64,000 bases of DNA from Stenopsyche tienmushanensis (GCA_008973525.1 WACJ01000327.1:248001-312000), one strand, 5' to 3'; numbered from the stretch's first letter, positions 12,701 to 27,700 are shown. Made by a program: numbers and translations. The notes: generated from the sequence alone by a model not told the origin.

Positions 12701-15700
12701 TGATAATCGTTGGAGTTATACCACAACTCTGTGTTGTATATCCATGGATGGGCAACGATGAGGTTTAAAATTTTCTAAATTAAAAATATGTTTCATTCAT
12801 TTAAAATTTATTGTTTAATACATGATTGATATGAAATTTTAGTTGTGGCATAGAGCCCGGGATTGGTTAATGCTCCCTGATCCGACTCATCGTCCGTACG
12901 CAGCTAAAGTGATGTGTGATTTTATATTGTTGCTATTTTGTTCGCGACAAGCCCTCGTCTTTCGAATTGAAAAAAGATATGGAGATCGTTACAAAGGGGG
13001 ATCAAATTCAGATGCTATTCCAGAAGACTGGGAATCACCCAGTTTTGTCAATCCTGTTCCTGATTTTGTCACTTATATAAGGTTTTGCTTTTCCGCCCTC
13101 CATTATATTAAATAGTTAATATTAATATAATTATAATTATGTCAAAAATATATTCTAATATTATCAAATAATACTTTTAGATCTTGGTTAGACGTCGTCA
13201 AAAGGATAACTATGAGTGGATCATTATGGGTTACATTAGCCATAATGTTTTTAACCGGTACAAACAGAGTAAACTTATTTTCAATGGGCTATTTAATCGG
13301 ATCGTTTATATTTCTCTGGCAGGGAACTGATTTATATCTCAGGCCTATAAATAATATACTCAAATGGTACGTACGACTGAAATTTAATGGAATACTCCAA
13401 TATAACAAACAAATGTGCATGAATTTTTGTTTATGTAGGTGGAATTGGCTCCTCGGATATAATGTGGCTGTAATTGTTATAAAAGTCTGGTTACAAATAC
13501 TGGGATGCATTTTTATACGCACTATGCAGACAAACGTCTGTTGGCTCGTTCAACTTTTAGGAATCGGATGTATAGATAAATTTAGTGGTGGAAATATTGC
13601 AACATTCTTTAAAATGAAAAGACCTGCTGATGATCATGTACGTGTTTCCTTTAATATTGTGATTCAACTATTAAAATAATACATTAATAAATAATAATTT
13701 GTTTCTCAATTAAAAACAAGGAATGTTCTGTTCCTCGCGAGGATATTGGCTTAGCATGGGATGGAGTATGTTTTGGATTTCTTTTGATGCAAAGACGATT
13801 ATTTCACAGTCATTACTTTTTAAGAATAATTGAAGAAAGCAAAGCTATAACAATTCTTCAGTCTAGGTAATATTACAATTATACTTTTTCCTCCAAATAA
13901 TATATTTTTTAATCTATATATATTTGATTGTTTACTTTATTAAAATGTAGAGGAGCTGAATTGATAGAAGAACTTAGACAAAAGCAAATGAAATTGCAAG
14001 AAGAGCAAGAGAAAAAGATTTTGCAGAAAATCAAAGTTAAAATGGACCGTATTAAAGCAAATCAACAGAAATTACAGGGTCCTGCATATAAAGATCCGAC
14101 TAATCACTTTGTTGGTAAGAATGCACATTTTTTTAAATTCGATCAAATATTATTACATAACAACAATTATGTAATACTCATAACCAGTGGCGGCTCACGT
14201 ATAGGCACAGTGGAACTGCAGCATCCTTTATTTCGATTTGATATTATCGATAATATTTAATATAATTAGTCTTTTTCTCTTTAATTCTTTGTTTATACTT
14301 ATACAATATCTAATTTTTTTAGTTTAATATCAGTGATCGTCCCCCAGTTTATGAAAATTATACAAAAATTATTCAATACCCTCACTAATTTTAGCTATGA
14401 ACTGCCACTGCCCATAACTATTAACGGGTTTATCCATTCTTCCATTATGGTGGAATATGATAATAATCAAAATAGCAAATTAACATGGCTTTCCAAATAT
14501 ATTTATGAAATATTATTGATATACATGCTATAATCTAATGATAAACAAACTAAATGTATTAATTTTAAATTTAGATTAAGATTTGCATTTGTTATAAAAA
14601 TTGTTTTTGTGATTTGTGTACACCTGTTGTGTTTAATAGTTTTCTATATTATGTTGTTTTAACTTTTCTTCCTTTGTCTTATCTCCGTAACCATCTTAAC
14701 TGTTGTAAATTTAAACTGAATGAACTTGTATACTAACAGAAGATGCATCAGAAATAAAAAGCAGTGTAGTTCTTAAAAGAAGCGGTTCAAACGTAAGCGA
14801 ATGCTGTGTGTCTATTCAAACACCCGCCGGCGGATACCACACTCCAAGAACGCCCACCACACCCGGTAGTCCTCGCGGATATCATACACCAATCAGCGAG
14901 GAAGGCTCACCGGAACGAATCCAATCACCTCCCGGTCCTCCGTCTCCCTTTTCCGCTCTCATGACCGTCTCGTTGGATGCGTATTTGGAACCTCAACGAA
15001 TATCATTTGGTTCACCGCCCTCCTCCGAATTGAATCCCAGAGCACCTTCTCCGTCAGAATCGTATCCTGTGTTTTCCCCGCCTCCACCTCGCCGCAGGAG
15101 ACGATCCAGCCAAAGTGGGACTCACTGGGCTTTGCCTGCGCCAGCGCAACTCCACACGCCAAGACACTCTGTTATATCTTTCTCCAGCCGTTCCCAGCTC
15201 TCTCATCATACATGTAATTTTTATTATCCGGTTACTAATATTTTTTTTCATAGTATCTGTACAGTGATATATATATATATGTTTTGTAAATATGTATATT
15301 ATTACACTATTATCAAATTATACCTTAACCCTTTGGGTTCCGACTACATGTGGCCGAGAAAATACCGGCCACACGTAGTAGCCATAGGAGTTGGTGGGAA
15401 AAAATCTTCAGCCACAACATGTGGCCATTGGAGTTGTAAGGGTTAAAAGCATCATTCTCAAATTACATGTAAAATCAATTTTGCTGGCGAATTGATTATT
15501 AAACCGAAATAATTGTTTCATAATTACTGAGAGTTTAATAGTTAAATATCTATTATATATCTTCGTGAATTAGAAGTAAAGCATTTTCTCACAAAATCAC
15601 ATTTTATCTTAAAATAAATGCGCATTTTATTTTAATTTGTGCAACATTTAGAAGCAAAATCTCAAGGATCATTTCAAACGAATCGATAATGTAAAAATGA

Positions 15701-18700
15701 AAAAATATAACATTGTAAATAATATAAATAACTGTTTATATTTTATAAATTATAATTTTAGCGCAGATTTATGTTAACTTTACATATCATATACAAAGTG
15801 TCGGGAAAATTTTATCCGAAACTTTTAAAACCTGATTGTAAAGTTTAAAATAATCCCTGTTGTTTTAATTTTTCCTATAAAACTTGTACATTTTATGTTT
15901 TTCACACCTTTATTGTACATATATAAATGTAAGTTTTATCTTTACAACTTTATAAAATGGTTGAAATTTATATGCAATCCATTTTCCGACAAATCCAGGT
16001 GAACTTTTAGTATTTTAACAAATTTAAATATTCAATTCTACAAAAACAACTTTTCTTTTGGGTACACCTTTAATTCATAAAGTGCACATTCTTATAATTA
16101 TCGAGTCACATTAAGACGAGGTTATAGATATGGATAGTTTCTTTTTGTTTTTCTACAATATTTATATAAGCGTTGCAAATCAGTCACTCATAAGCGGCCT
16201 TTCCTGACTAATTTTTTAGTTGTATCACAGTTTGGATTTGAACCTGAATTTTTATAATAGAAATCCTACAATACTAATGTATATTAATACTTGATTAACA
16301 GATTGTCCAGTTAGGAATGTCGTTTTTTTAAATGAAAGAGTTAAATTCAAACAAAAAACGTGATAAATTAATTTTATCTTAACAATGTATTATCCTTCAT
16401 TAGATACAACCTCTTCCCATTTATTTAATACTTTTTTCCAATTCCTCATTTCACCTTTTCTATGTTTATGTTTTTTTCCCCGATGAATAATGCTGCATCA
16501 ATCTAAATAAATGATAGTCGGAAAGAGCAAGATCAGGATAATAAGATGTGGAATCGTTTGCCAATCGAGTTCCTTTAATTTGTTTTCGGTCAACTTTAAT
16601 TTATGGGGTTGCGCATTATCATATTGCTAAAGAATTTGGCGATGGTATAGGATGGCAACGCCACTTTTAAACTTTCTAATTGTGAACAATAAATCTCCCT
16701 CGTTATGGTTCAACCATATGAAAGGACTCAGTATCTGGTAGATTATCCCTTTGAAGTCCAACTATACATTTAAAAGAGTTTTTCTTACTGTTAGACCCAG
16801 CCTAGGGGTTGGTTTCTTTACTTGCCCTTTTAAAAACCGTTGTCTTTTGTGTTTTTGATTTGAATACAACACCCATTTTTCATCTCCAATCACAAGATTG
16901 TATAAAAACGGTTGTTTCTTTTCTTTATCGATTAAATCACAACACGTACGAATATTGTGCGGTATCCACACCCCATGTTTTATGGTCTTTCCTATTTTTT
17001 TCAAATAAAAACAAATATTTTTAGTTGCAGTTATTGCATTATTTTTTTTTAAGATATTCGTACAGTATGTAATTTCGCCTAAATTGTTCGGCACAAAATT
17101 CACATTCTTATAACGCCGTTTGATTTTGTTTTTTCTTGTATAAAATAACATTCTCCAAATGTTAGTCGACTAACAAAATATACAATACGTGTTGTCAAAG
17201 AGATGGCTGTGACACAATTGATGATCAAAAAGTATGTATGATAAAAACGACATTTCTGACTGGACAATCTAATATAATGCACAAAAAATGGTTTATATCG
17301 GATGTAGGTCTTTCTAAAATTAATGTAACATTTATGCATAATGAAATATTCCTCAACAGCCCCTTCGTCTAAACGAGAGGATGAGATAACGAGCTTGCAA
17401 AGTAAATCCGATTTTCGGCTCTCTCCAAATTTTGAAAAGTCAGATAATACCTCCGGTATTGTATAAGTATTGAATATACTTTTTGTAAATAACAATTGGA
17501 GTAATTAATGAGTACTTACATTGGTTAACAGATGGTTCACCGTAAGGTATACTCGAAGGATTCCATTTCCATAAGATATACATTTGTGTCACTTTCCCGT
17601 TCGATTGAATTCATAATACCATTAAAATGTCCATCATTTTGTTAGGATTCGTAACAATTTTTAATAATCCGTCCAATTAAAAATGATCTTTAAAGATGAC
17701 TTTGTATACATGTAAATAATTAAGGTATATAAACAAAGTGTAAATATTAAATCTGCATAGATTTCGATGCATATTTACACGTCCTTAGTTAAGTTCTTTA
17801 TGTTCAATGAATTTTTTGTTTTAGATAAATTATTTAATTCCGGTAGACCTAGCTACCAAAAACAGCGTTCAACAACAAGTAAACATGGTAATATATTAAT
17901 TGCATAACCCAAAACGCTTGATTTTAACTGGATTTGGGCGACTTTTTGTCTATATATCTTCGTACTGTTTTATTTAACTTTATATATCTCTACTAATTTT
18001 AAAATGTCCACGTTTCATTTAACTAACATTTGGATTTTAGAGGTGAAAACTTTATTGTAATAATTTTGTGCCAAAATTTGGTTTATGATTTTATTTCCTT
18101 TAATATAAGCTTATTCCGTCTTATCTCATGATGTTTTTTTTACAGATTTCTCTTGAGATTCATACATGTTTCAAATAAGGTAATCCATGTGTCGGATTAA
18201 TATCTTACGTGTTTGAAATTTGCTAAATCATATTTATAGTTTGAAGAAATTAAAATTTTAATCCTATGCTCTTAATCTTAAACAAAACAAATGTCCAAAC
18301 AAGCAAACACCACTGTAACATGTTCTAAATATGCAACGCTATGTACATGTGATAGACTTTAAGCAATACGAATTTTCTTAAATGTAAATATTTTGATGTT
18401 GAAAGTCTACAAACTTATCCAGAATGTTAATAATCAAATATCATACTTCTATTGAACATAATTGTCAGAGTATTTTTAAAACAGATTATGTATGATATGT
18501 TTTCATACTAATGAGTTAACATTAATCCCGGTTCATAGTTACGAGGGTCATCCAGAAAGTAAAATTACATTTATATAGGATCAAAAAAAAATTATATTTA
18601 AATGAAATTCACAGGATATTTCACAAATATATTAAACTATTTTTCAACGTAATCACCGTTGAGATCAAGACATTTCTATAGTCGGAGCACCAGCTTTTGT

Positions 18701-21700
18701 ATGCCAGCGTCATAGATCTCCACCGTTTCCCACCCAAAAACTCCTCTAGCTTAGTGAACGTGTGATAATCCGAAGACGCCAAGTAAGCCTCTGCATTAAT
18801 GGTAGTCCCTCCTTAAAGGCATAAAATCCACTAAAAGGACAACCTTCAGTCCCAAAAAAAAAACAGACACCATGACTTTTCCGACTGAATTAAACTGTCT
18901 TAAACTTTTTGGTGGATGGGGAAGATGAATGACGCCACTGAAGTGATTGTCTTTTAGTACCCCCATTACAATATCACGAGTCCAACCATGTTGTCGGCTC
19001 GTCACATCATTACCGTATACTTACACGAGCTTCCGACGAATATTCGCTACTTTCCGAATGACTCGTAACATTATAACTGGGATTGAATTTAATTTATTAT
19101 TATAAAAACATATATATATAGTTCACGTTACATTAAAAGACTCACATTTATAACGATTATATTGCCTTTTTTATAATATAAATGTTATTTAAAAAAATCG
19201 ACACATTTACAAAAGCAAATTAATCATTTATTAATGATATTTTTTTATCTACAATTTTTATACTGTTCAAAATGAAAGATTTTTTTGGTTTTGCCAAAAC
19301 ACTCTTCGGAATGTTTTATCGTACAAAAATAAAGCAATGTGAAACTACAACGTTATTGCATTAAAAATAAACTCTTGATATACCTACGCTTTGTTTTATA
19401 ATGTAATTAAACCCTAAATATGTGTTAGCATGTTTATGTTAGCTTAGAATATTATATATGCAATTTTACGATAAGCTGGATGGATGGGTTAAGGCTATCG
19501 GGCATAAAGATTGAACCATTAAAAACAAATACATGTTGGTTCGATCGAATTGAAAAATATCCTTAATATATCTTTATACTTTTATACTTTTCTCAGGATT
19601 TTCTTAAATTATTTTTTAAAAGTAAATATTCCTTTTTCTTAAATTTCTATATGTACCTTAAAATATTTGTAAATAATTTATTATACTTCAATATATTATT
19701 CGACTCATTCTGTATCCTATTAAATGTAATATATTGCTTAATTTTCTTTTTCTTTAGACAGGAATGTTGTAAATACAATAGAAATTTATTTATTTACATA
19801 TTTACAATTTTTATTTTAAATTATTTAAACTAACTGCGTTTTAATAATATTTTAGCAATTCGCTCCGGAGATTATTACATGTTTGACGAATTTGACGACG
19901 ATGAAGAACTGGATTTGATAGCCGAAAAGGAGAGTGACGACAGTGATGATGGCATTGATAAGAAGCTTACGTTGGGTCAGGTAAGTCAAGACGCGTTTTT
20001 ATAGACATGGATTAGTCGATTTAAGCTTTTGGTTTTATTTTGATGCAGTTGAAGTGAATTTTTAACAAAGTTATGCTAGACAACTACTATCCTAGTTTTT
20101 TTTAATCTATAAGCTAAGCACAACCAGTAAAATCATTTTTTTTAACATTGTGGGTGATATATTTATTCGACATATTATTTGTTTTCAGTTACTCCTTTTT
20201 TTGTTGATTTTTATTTCAGCATTCTTCAGGTAATTAAATTAACATTGACCGAATCCATGATTAACAGCTTTTGTGTTTTTTATAGTGCGGACATTAGAAA
20301 TAAGATTTTTAATCAGTTATCAAACACTTATGCTGCATTTGTTGCATTTTTATGCACTATAATAGCTTTCTTCTGATTCTTTTATCATATTACCGCAGTA
20401 TGAATAAGTACAGTAATTGTGTGTTCTTCATAAAGATATCTCAATGTGTGATCTATGATATTTGGCTGACGTAAAAAATATTATCGGCATCCAAAACTAA
20501 AACTATCTATATTTAGATGATTATTTTTATGTTTTTGAGTATGAAATTCTTCCGTATATAAATATTTTTGTATGTTTAAAAATCCTATGTTAATTTATAA
20601 TGTTAAAATTATCTTATATATGTACACAATATTATAAGGGGGGCCAGAAAACGGATCTGCGATAAAGAAGTGTTATACGATTAAGCAAATTTTAATTTTA
20701 AATTGGCAATAATTTCTCTTTATAATGTAAGTTTTTAATGTTTACTTTAATTAATCGTTTCAATTATTTTGAATCTTAATAATAGTGAAATTCACATTAT
20801 ACAAATTGATGTCCGTTAATAACATCAACAATATTTTTTCTGGTTCTTCTTAATACATATAACGAACAAAATAATAGCCTAATTATTAAAATAATTGAAC
20901 TATCAAATTATATAAACTACAGTTCTCTTTTCTACGATTAACCAATATATTTGGTATTTGATTTGAAAGTACTTTTCTTAGTATTGAAGCAATAATTTGA
21001 ATTTCATATACTTATCTGAACATTATTCTTTTCCTCACTCACTCATATTTGAGTCTTTTAATTCACTCTCTTAAGATTGCCGAAAGACTCATCTGTGAGT
21101 CTTCCTTCGCCATTAAAAGACTTGAATATGAGTTTTCCGTCGCTAAAGATTTAGATTTATAAACATACATATCGAAAATATATTTATATAGTTACAACAT
21201 AAACGTATTGCTTGTCATTTAAAATATTTATCAAAACAAATTTGATCCAGAGCACCCTCGTGAATTAACATAAATTAACATCGTAAATATTCTTTATTTT
21301 ACAAATGACAATGCTTTTTCTGAAAACACCTTAATGATTTTAAATTACATGCTTTCTAAGTTGAATCACTGATAGATTTTGTTATTACAATTTTTTTGTA
21401 TTGCAGTTTTTAATTATAGGATCTTTATAGTTATAATATGCTAAAGTAAAATATCAAATATCTTCACTATGCTGATAATCATATCGATTCTACCACGTAG
21501 ACTTTGTACTATCATCTCTCGTTATAACAAAGTATCGTAACAACTTATGCATTCAAGGCATGTAATATCTCATTTCTACAAATAGGCGAGTGCATTTGCA
21601 TGTACTCTTTCATAAACATACACACGTATACATGCATTCAAATTCTAAAATACAAATGTATCGACCGCTTCTTATTCTTTTGCTCCTTCCCCACGACATC

Positions 21701-24700
21701 CATAAAATTGTTCCTTATAACATCACCATGTATGCCAAGTGATTCTTCCTGTTCTTTGAATTTTTCCACACCAGTAGTCTTTGAACCCTCAAAAAAATAC
21801 TCATGTACAAAATAGTAATAAATATGAATGGTACCTTAGCTGTTAAGCTCGGCAATGAAGACCGACATTGGTCAGGCAACAGAAATGAGAAGGGGCTCTG
21901 TGCCTCCTGTTCCAATACGCCGTTCTCGTCTGTCCACTCGTTCCCTGCGACATCCAATGATAACCGAGCCCGATGTGAGTTGTTACTCCATTTGAAATAG
22001 TATTTTTCTAAATTTTTATATTATACTGTTAATATTCGCTCTATTTCATCTCTATGGTGTTAAGATAATTGTTATTACTCGAAACAAATTTCAAGATTTT
22101 GTAAAATTAAGGATATAATCCTTTCTTCTCTATTGAAGTATTCGTTTAAATATTTTATACAACGTCATTTTTTTGTTGTTGTATCATATAGTATTTTACA
22201 AAATCGTTTAATTTGTCGCTTCCATATTTTATAGTTTTTATATTAGCATTTATTATTTGCTTGCACTTTGCTATTTTAACGCATCCTTTAAATTTTACAC
22301 AATTCGTAGTTGCAGGGTTGGCTTAAAATGTTATTCTTCAAAGTTTGCTTTACTTTACTGTGTCTACTTTCTCTTCAAACTTTCTTTTTTAATGCAATCT
22401 TCAAAATATATGATATTTTCATACATATTCGGAACGCTCAGTCTTCGATGACTGAGCGTCGCATAAATCTGACTGAATTTGCTAGATAGCATTCGTTATG
22501 TTGGCTTTGAGGGCATCAATTGTTTGCGCCTTTATACGCATATACCTGCAATTTAAGATAGCCCCAAAGGACGAAGTGTAAAGGCATTAAATCAGACGAT
22601 CTCAGTGGCTAGTTCACGTTGTTTAGCCGTATTTTTCCATAATGATTTGCCATACACTATTGAACAATTCAGAATAATTTTTACAGATATTACGTTAACA
22701 AGACGGCCGCTATAACCCAATAAATTTCGAGCATCCCTATTAAAAGACTTGTATATATGTATATATAATAGAAGATAGCACATGAGAAAAAATGAAAGAT
22801 GCAAGTATAACATATACTTGCAACGTCTATTAAATATAATATTATTTAATACAAATCTAAATCCTTAGGAATTCCTAAATGGAAAAAATATATATTACAC
22901 AATGAAACAATTTTTAAAACACATAAACACTTTGTTTAATTGACTCCATCTTCATAAATTCATTGCGCTCATTCGAATTTTCATAAAATAAATTTTTCAA
23001 GCGATAAAACTACTAATAATACACACATTAAACACTTTTTTTTATAAACCTAATGCTAACCTTTAAATTAGTCAATTGAATCTTGCATATATTGTGAATA
23101 TTTTAAATTAATCATAACGTTGAAAAACACATCATTCATTCCCTATGCATTCATACGTTGATTAAATGTCTTATAAAATCAGATTTAAGATGTTTAAATT
23201 TAGATGTATATTGTGAAATACGTCAATAATTTTCCTAGATATCAAAAATATGTATGTGAAATTCTTAATATTTTCAAAATATCTACTAATTGAATCCTAT
23301 AAAATAGTGCTTCCGCTTTTTGTCACCGTTTTTTAACAGATATTTTAGTTGATAATTCAATTATTGTTTTACTAAAACGTTTATTAGAACAGAGTTCCAT
23401 GAAATTGGACCTATAAAGTAAGTATAATTTCTTAGACTATTTGTAGCAAAAATCAAGTCGTTGTTTGTTCGATTTTCTTTTTTAAAATTTAAATGAACTT
23501 TCATCACAATAAACTAAAGACTCTTTTCATTTCTATTAATTTACATATATTTATGTATCTAGTGGTGGTGAAATTTCATTCAATTTTATAGATGTTCTAA
23601 CATTTTTCTTGTTGTTTTCATTTCAATAAGTAAATACATATACAGTAGACGGGCGGTAATCCGGTCCGAGTCTAATTCGGCGCCCCCTGTAGTCCGACGT
23701 CCCTGTAAAAAATGCAAATGTGTGATTATGGGCCGCTTAAATCGTAATGAATCTTTTTGTAATTTAGCAAATGAGTACGGTATAGAGCGATCCACAATTT
23801 ATAATACAAAAAAGCAGGATAATAAAAAGGGCGTGGCAAAGCAGGCGCCCACCACGGGCACGGGCATCGCTTAAACGCGTTTAGCCGTTCCCAGCTGGCA
23901 TACACCCGCAATAAAATAAACACATGAATATTTTCAACCGATTGTAAAATTTAAACAACCCACCAGATCAGTCTTCTTCGGACAACTTCAAATAGGAGTT
24001 CGTAATCGTTTTGTAGACATGTTCAGGTATGGCTATGGTTTGATGATGTTTTCCTTGTATTATCTACGTATATCTACTTTCATATAAGTTCCGGACTACA
24101 AGGGATCGGGGGCAGTACTCTATAGTCCGACAAATTGGACAATCTGACGCCGCCTTGCGAAACGTTTGTCGGATTACCGTGGGTCTACTGTATATAAATC
24201 AATTTAGATTTGTCCTTTCATGTATATTAAACCAATTCAATTTGATCAGCATCTACCACTTTGATATTATATGAAATGCATATTATACTCTTGTTTAAAA
24301 ATTTCAACTGAACAAAATTGTTGACAAAATCAGTTTATAATTTATATGAACTATTTTTTAAAGTACTTAAACAGTCGTTTACTAGTTTGCAATATATTCT
24401 TTAATGTTTAACCACCCATTTACTCTAAGTTACCACCACTCAAACTTTTTATACGTAGAAACATCGTACAATTATTTCGACGATGACAATTTTTGCATCA
24501 CCACTTGGTTGGTTAAACTTTAAATAAAATTGTTTATAGAAAATGCATTAGACGTGCGTGTTTTTGTTGTATTTTTTTCTGTTATTTTCAATCAGATTCG
24601 AGAAGTTCAATATTATTTAAGATTGTTTTATTAAGTTTTTACAATTTATATGTAAATAAAACTATTTATTAAGCAATAGAATAAGATTTTGCATGACTTA

Positions 24701-27700
24701 ACATTTATTGTGCTTGTGTAGAAAAGAATTTTAAGTTTCAAATCGCTTCTAACATTATTTTCGTATTTACTTTCTGCTTATTGAATGTTAAAAAGCATGA
24801 AACATTTTATTTTGAAATGTTTTAACCCACTTGCTTGTATGTAATTATTATTTTTATATTCTTTAAGTTAATATAGATCAAGAACTCGTGAAGGGTTAAA
24901 CTGTATGTATTGTTTTTTTCTGATATTTTTAAGTTTATCATTATCATCATATTACAAATTTTATCTATAAAATCATCTTCTATTGAAACATTTTTTGTTG
25001 AATGTTATCTTGTATAAATGACCTTCGAGGAGTTGGAATAAATAAATTGCTAAATCTTTTCTATTGATATTAAATACTTTATACATAACTTTTTAGAAAG
25101 TACCATCTGATACTGAAGGAATTCGTGTGTCAATTAAGAAGCCAGATGATGGCGATGATTCGGAACACTCAGATCATCCGCTAGAATCCATTAAATCAGA
25201 AAGTGAACCACCAGGTTAGCCAAAATATAATACTGTTATTTATTTTGCTTCAATATCAAGCGAATGAGGAGGTGAATATATGATACAGACAAGATGGATG
25301 TAACCCCTTTCTGTGAATGGAAATTAAAGACGTCCATAATTCTGCAGTGGACTGTTTGTGGCTGCACTATGATAACATTTAAAAAAATTATACTTATGTA
25401 CACAACACAAATAAAACAATATTTTTGAATAATAACTTTAACATAATGATTTGATTCGTTTTTCAGAAGAAGAAACATTATGGAATAAGCTATGTAAATA
25501 CTTAGCATTTGCATGGGCATTCGTCGAAAGCTTTTTGATATCGATAGCAAAATGGCTGAATAGATTTTCACGCGATTATCGTTACATCGCCAAAGTCTTA
25601 ACAAAAGAAAAGATATTGCTCAAGGTATGCATTCAATTTAGACGTGAATCATTTCGTATCGAGTCCAATGCCTGATGTGTTTATCGATTGAATTTGCAGG
25701 AAAGAGATGATTTCGGAGTGGGCATGAGAGTCGGATCGAGGAAACAATGGGAGCCTTTACCTTCGACTTTAATGAAACTCAAAAGACCGCTGTAAGTCAA
25801 TTATGTAATGTAGCACGCTCTTTGTTGTTTCTTGCTATAACGCTGTGCTAAATGTAGTACTTAAATAGTTTCATTTCAAGATATGTATGATTTCCATATG
25901 ATTTCTAAGAAGCTTTTTGGATTTTCAGCTGTAGAACTTCCATGCGATAATATTATTCAGTTATATCAATATTTCGTAAAAATTCAATGATTTAGCAACT
26001 TTTGCATAGCATATTATGCACGTAATTCTATTATTCATATTCTTTAAAAAAAACAAATGTGTTTTCACGACTGAGCTGTTTATTGGACAGTTTGCATTTT
26101 TATTTTGCATAATTATCGTTGATGAATTGAATATTTTTAGATATTGCCATTATTTTAATCTAGCGTCGATAAAGTTTTCGCATTCATTTATTAGTATATA
26201 TTTTTTAAAAACGGTTTATTTGTTTTATTATTTTATTTGCTAAGTAGTATTGTGATGTATGCATGCAGGGACTCTGATGCAACCGATGATATTTGTGATG
26301 AACAAAATATTGAGCCAACTGCTCGACCGATTCGCAGTGTAAAAGACAGGTTTGTTTTGTTTCATAAATCATATTGACAAATATTTCATCTTCTACTTTT
26401 AATAAATAGTATATAAAAAGTTTGTTTCTTGAATTTGAATGCATCTTGCTGTACAAAAACAAGAAATTTTTTAATAGTTTATAGCTTAGATTTCGAAATA
26501 GGACAGGTAAAAACACTGTTATATTGTATATTATATATAAAAATTATTATAAAAATATTATTATCGCTATAATATTTGTCAATTGAAACACAATGCTTTT
26601 TATATCTACCTGAACATATTATGACCAAAAATTTTGTTGATTATCATCACATGAAAAGTATTATTAACCTCTTGTAATACAATTTGTTTGTGTGCGAATA
26701 ACGCGTGATCGATTATGATGTTTGTATTACAACGGGTTATTGTATCCAGCTCACAGCTTTTAGTGATATACATTAACTTTAGTATAGCAAGCATTTAGAG
26801 TATGAAAAGCACAAAGGTATTTCAGACGCAAAGAGAGCGTGCTGAGTGTACCAGAGATAAGGATCCTAGCGCCGAGCATGGAACGTGGCTTGGACCTAGA
26901 CTCACCCAATCCATCACCTACATTCAAGCCTATCAGACACTCGAGCGTCTACTCCATTCCAACCTCAAGGTTGTACGGAAAGCATTAATACCGAGGCTAA
27001 TTTCGACACAGCTTCTAAACGTTTTTTTGCATTATATTTCACAGCATTTAACCAATTGAATAAATTTCATTACACTTTTTTATCCTTTGTTCATCGTTGA
27101 CCATTTTTTATATCGTTGTTTTTATTTCTCTTTAATACCATTGTGTTTTCGATAGTTAAATGAATGAAAAAAATGTGTAAATAAGAAACAATCAGCACAG
27201 CATACATATAGGGTATGAACTATAGTCATTTTTTAGTTAAATAGTCGATCATAATGAACATATTTATACTATATATGCTTACAACCTTCCAAGAATATTT
27301 GGTTGAACGGTTTTTCTACATAAGAATCTATATTCATTACAACGCCTGCTATTTTACTCTTTAAAATATTTGCAGAACTTGTCGTCTTTAATCAATGATA
27401 ACGTCTCATATTATTAAAACCCCATAACGGTTCCAAAAGCAAATAGTCATGCCAATTACTAAACAAATCCATATTTAATTGCCTTACTATCTGATTTGTA
27501 ATATTATTAATAACTTTTACAATTTTATCAATCATCTCGTTTAATTTTCTGCAATATTTTTTCAAAAAATTGATTTAAATGCACATAAGTGTCTAGCTCT
27601 TTCTTATTTATTTTGCCTACATTTGCCTAAATACCAGCTTGATATTTTTGTCCATCTATTTTAGAATTTATACTTTTAGTAAAAAACTTATTTTTCAAAA

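Noticed and set aside
17100..17495. 131-codon minus-strand frame
   Set aside because: It extends beyond the inverted end of mariner E into intron sequence and shows no transposase blocks in its unique part.
19651..20376. Hydrophobic frames rich in Phe, Ile and Leu in Piezo introns
   Set aside because: They come from AT-rich low-complexity DNA, lack Piezo sequence, and are not needed to keep the frame.
26802..27059. 85-codon plus-strand frame in a Piezo intron, starting in a GC-richer patch
   Set aside because: No domain, no splice logic and no repeat partner found in the window; left as unclassified sequence.
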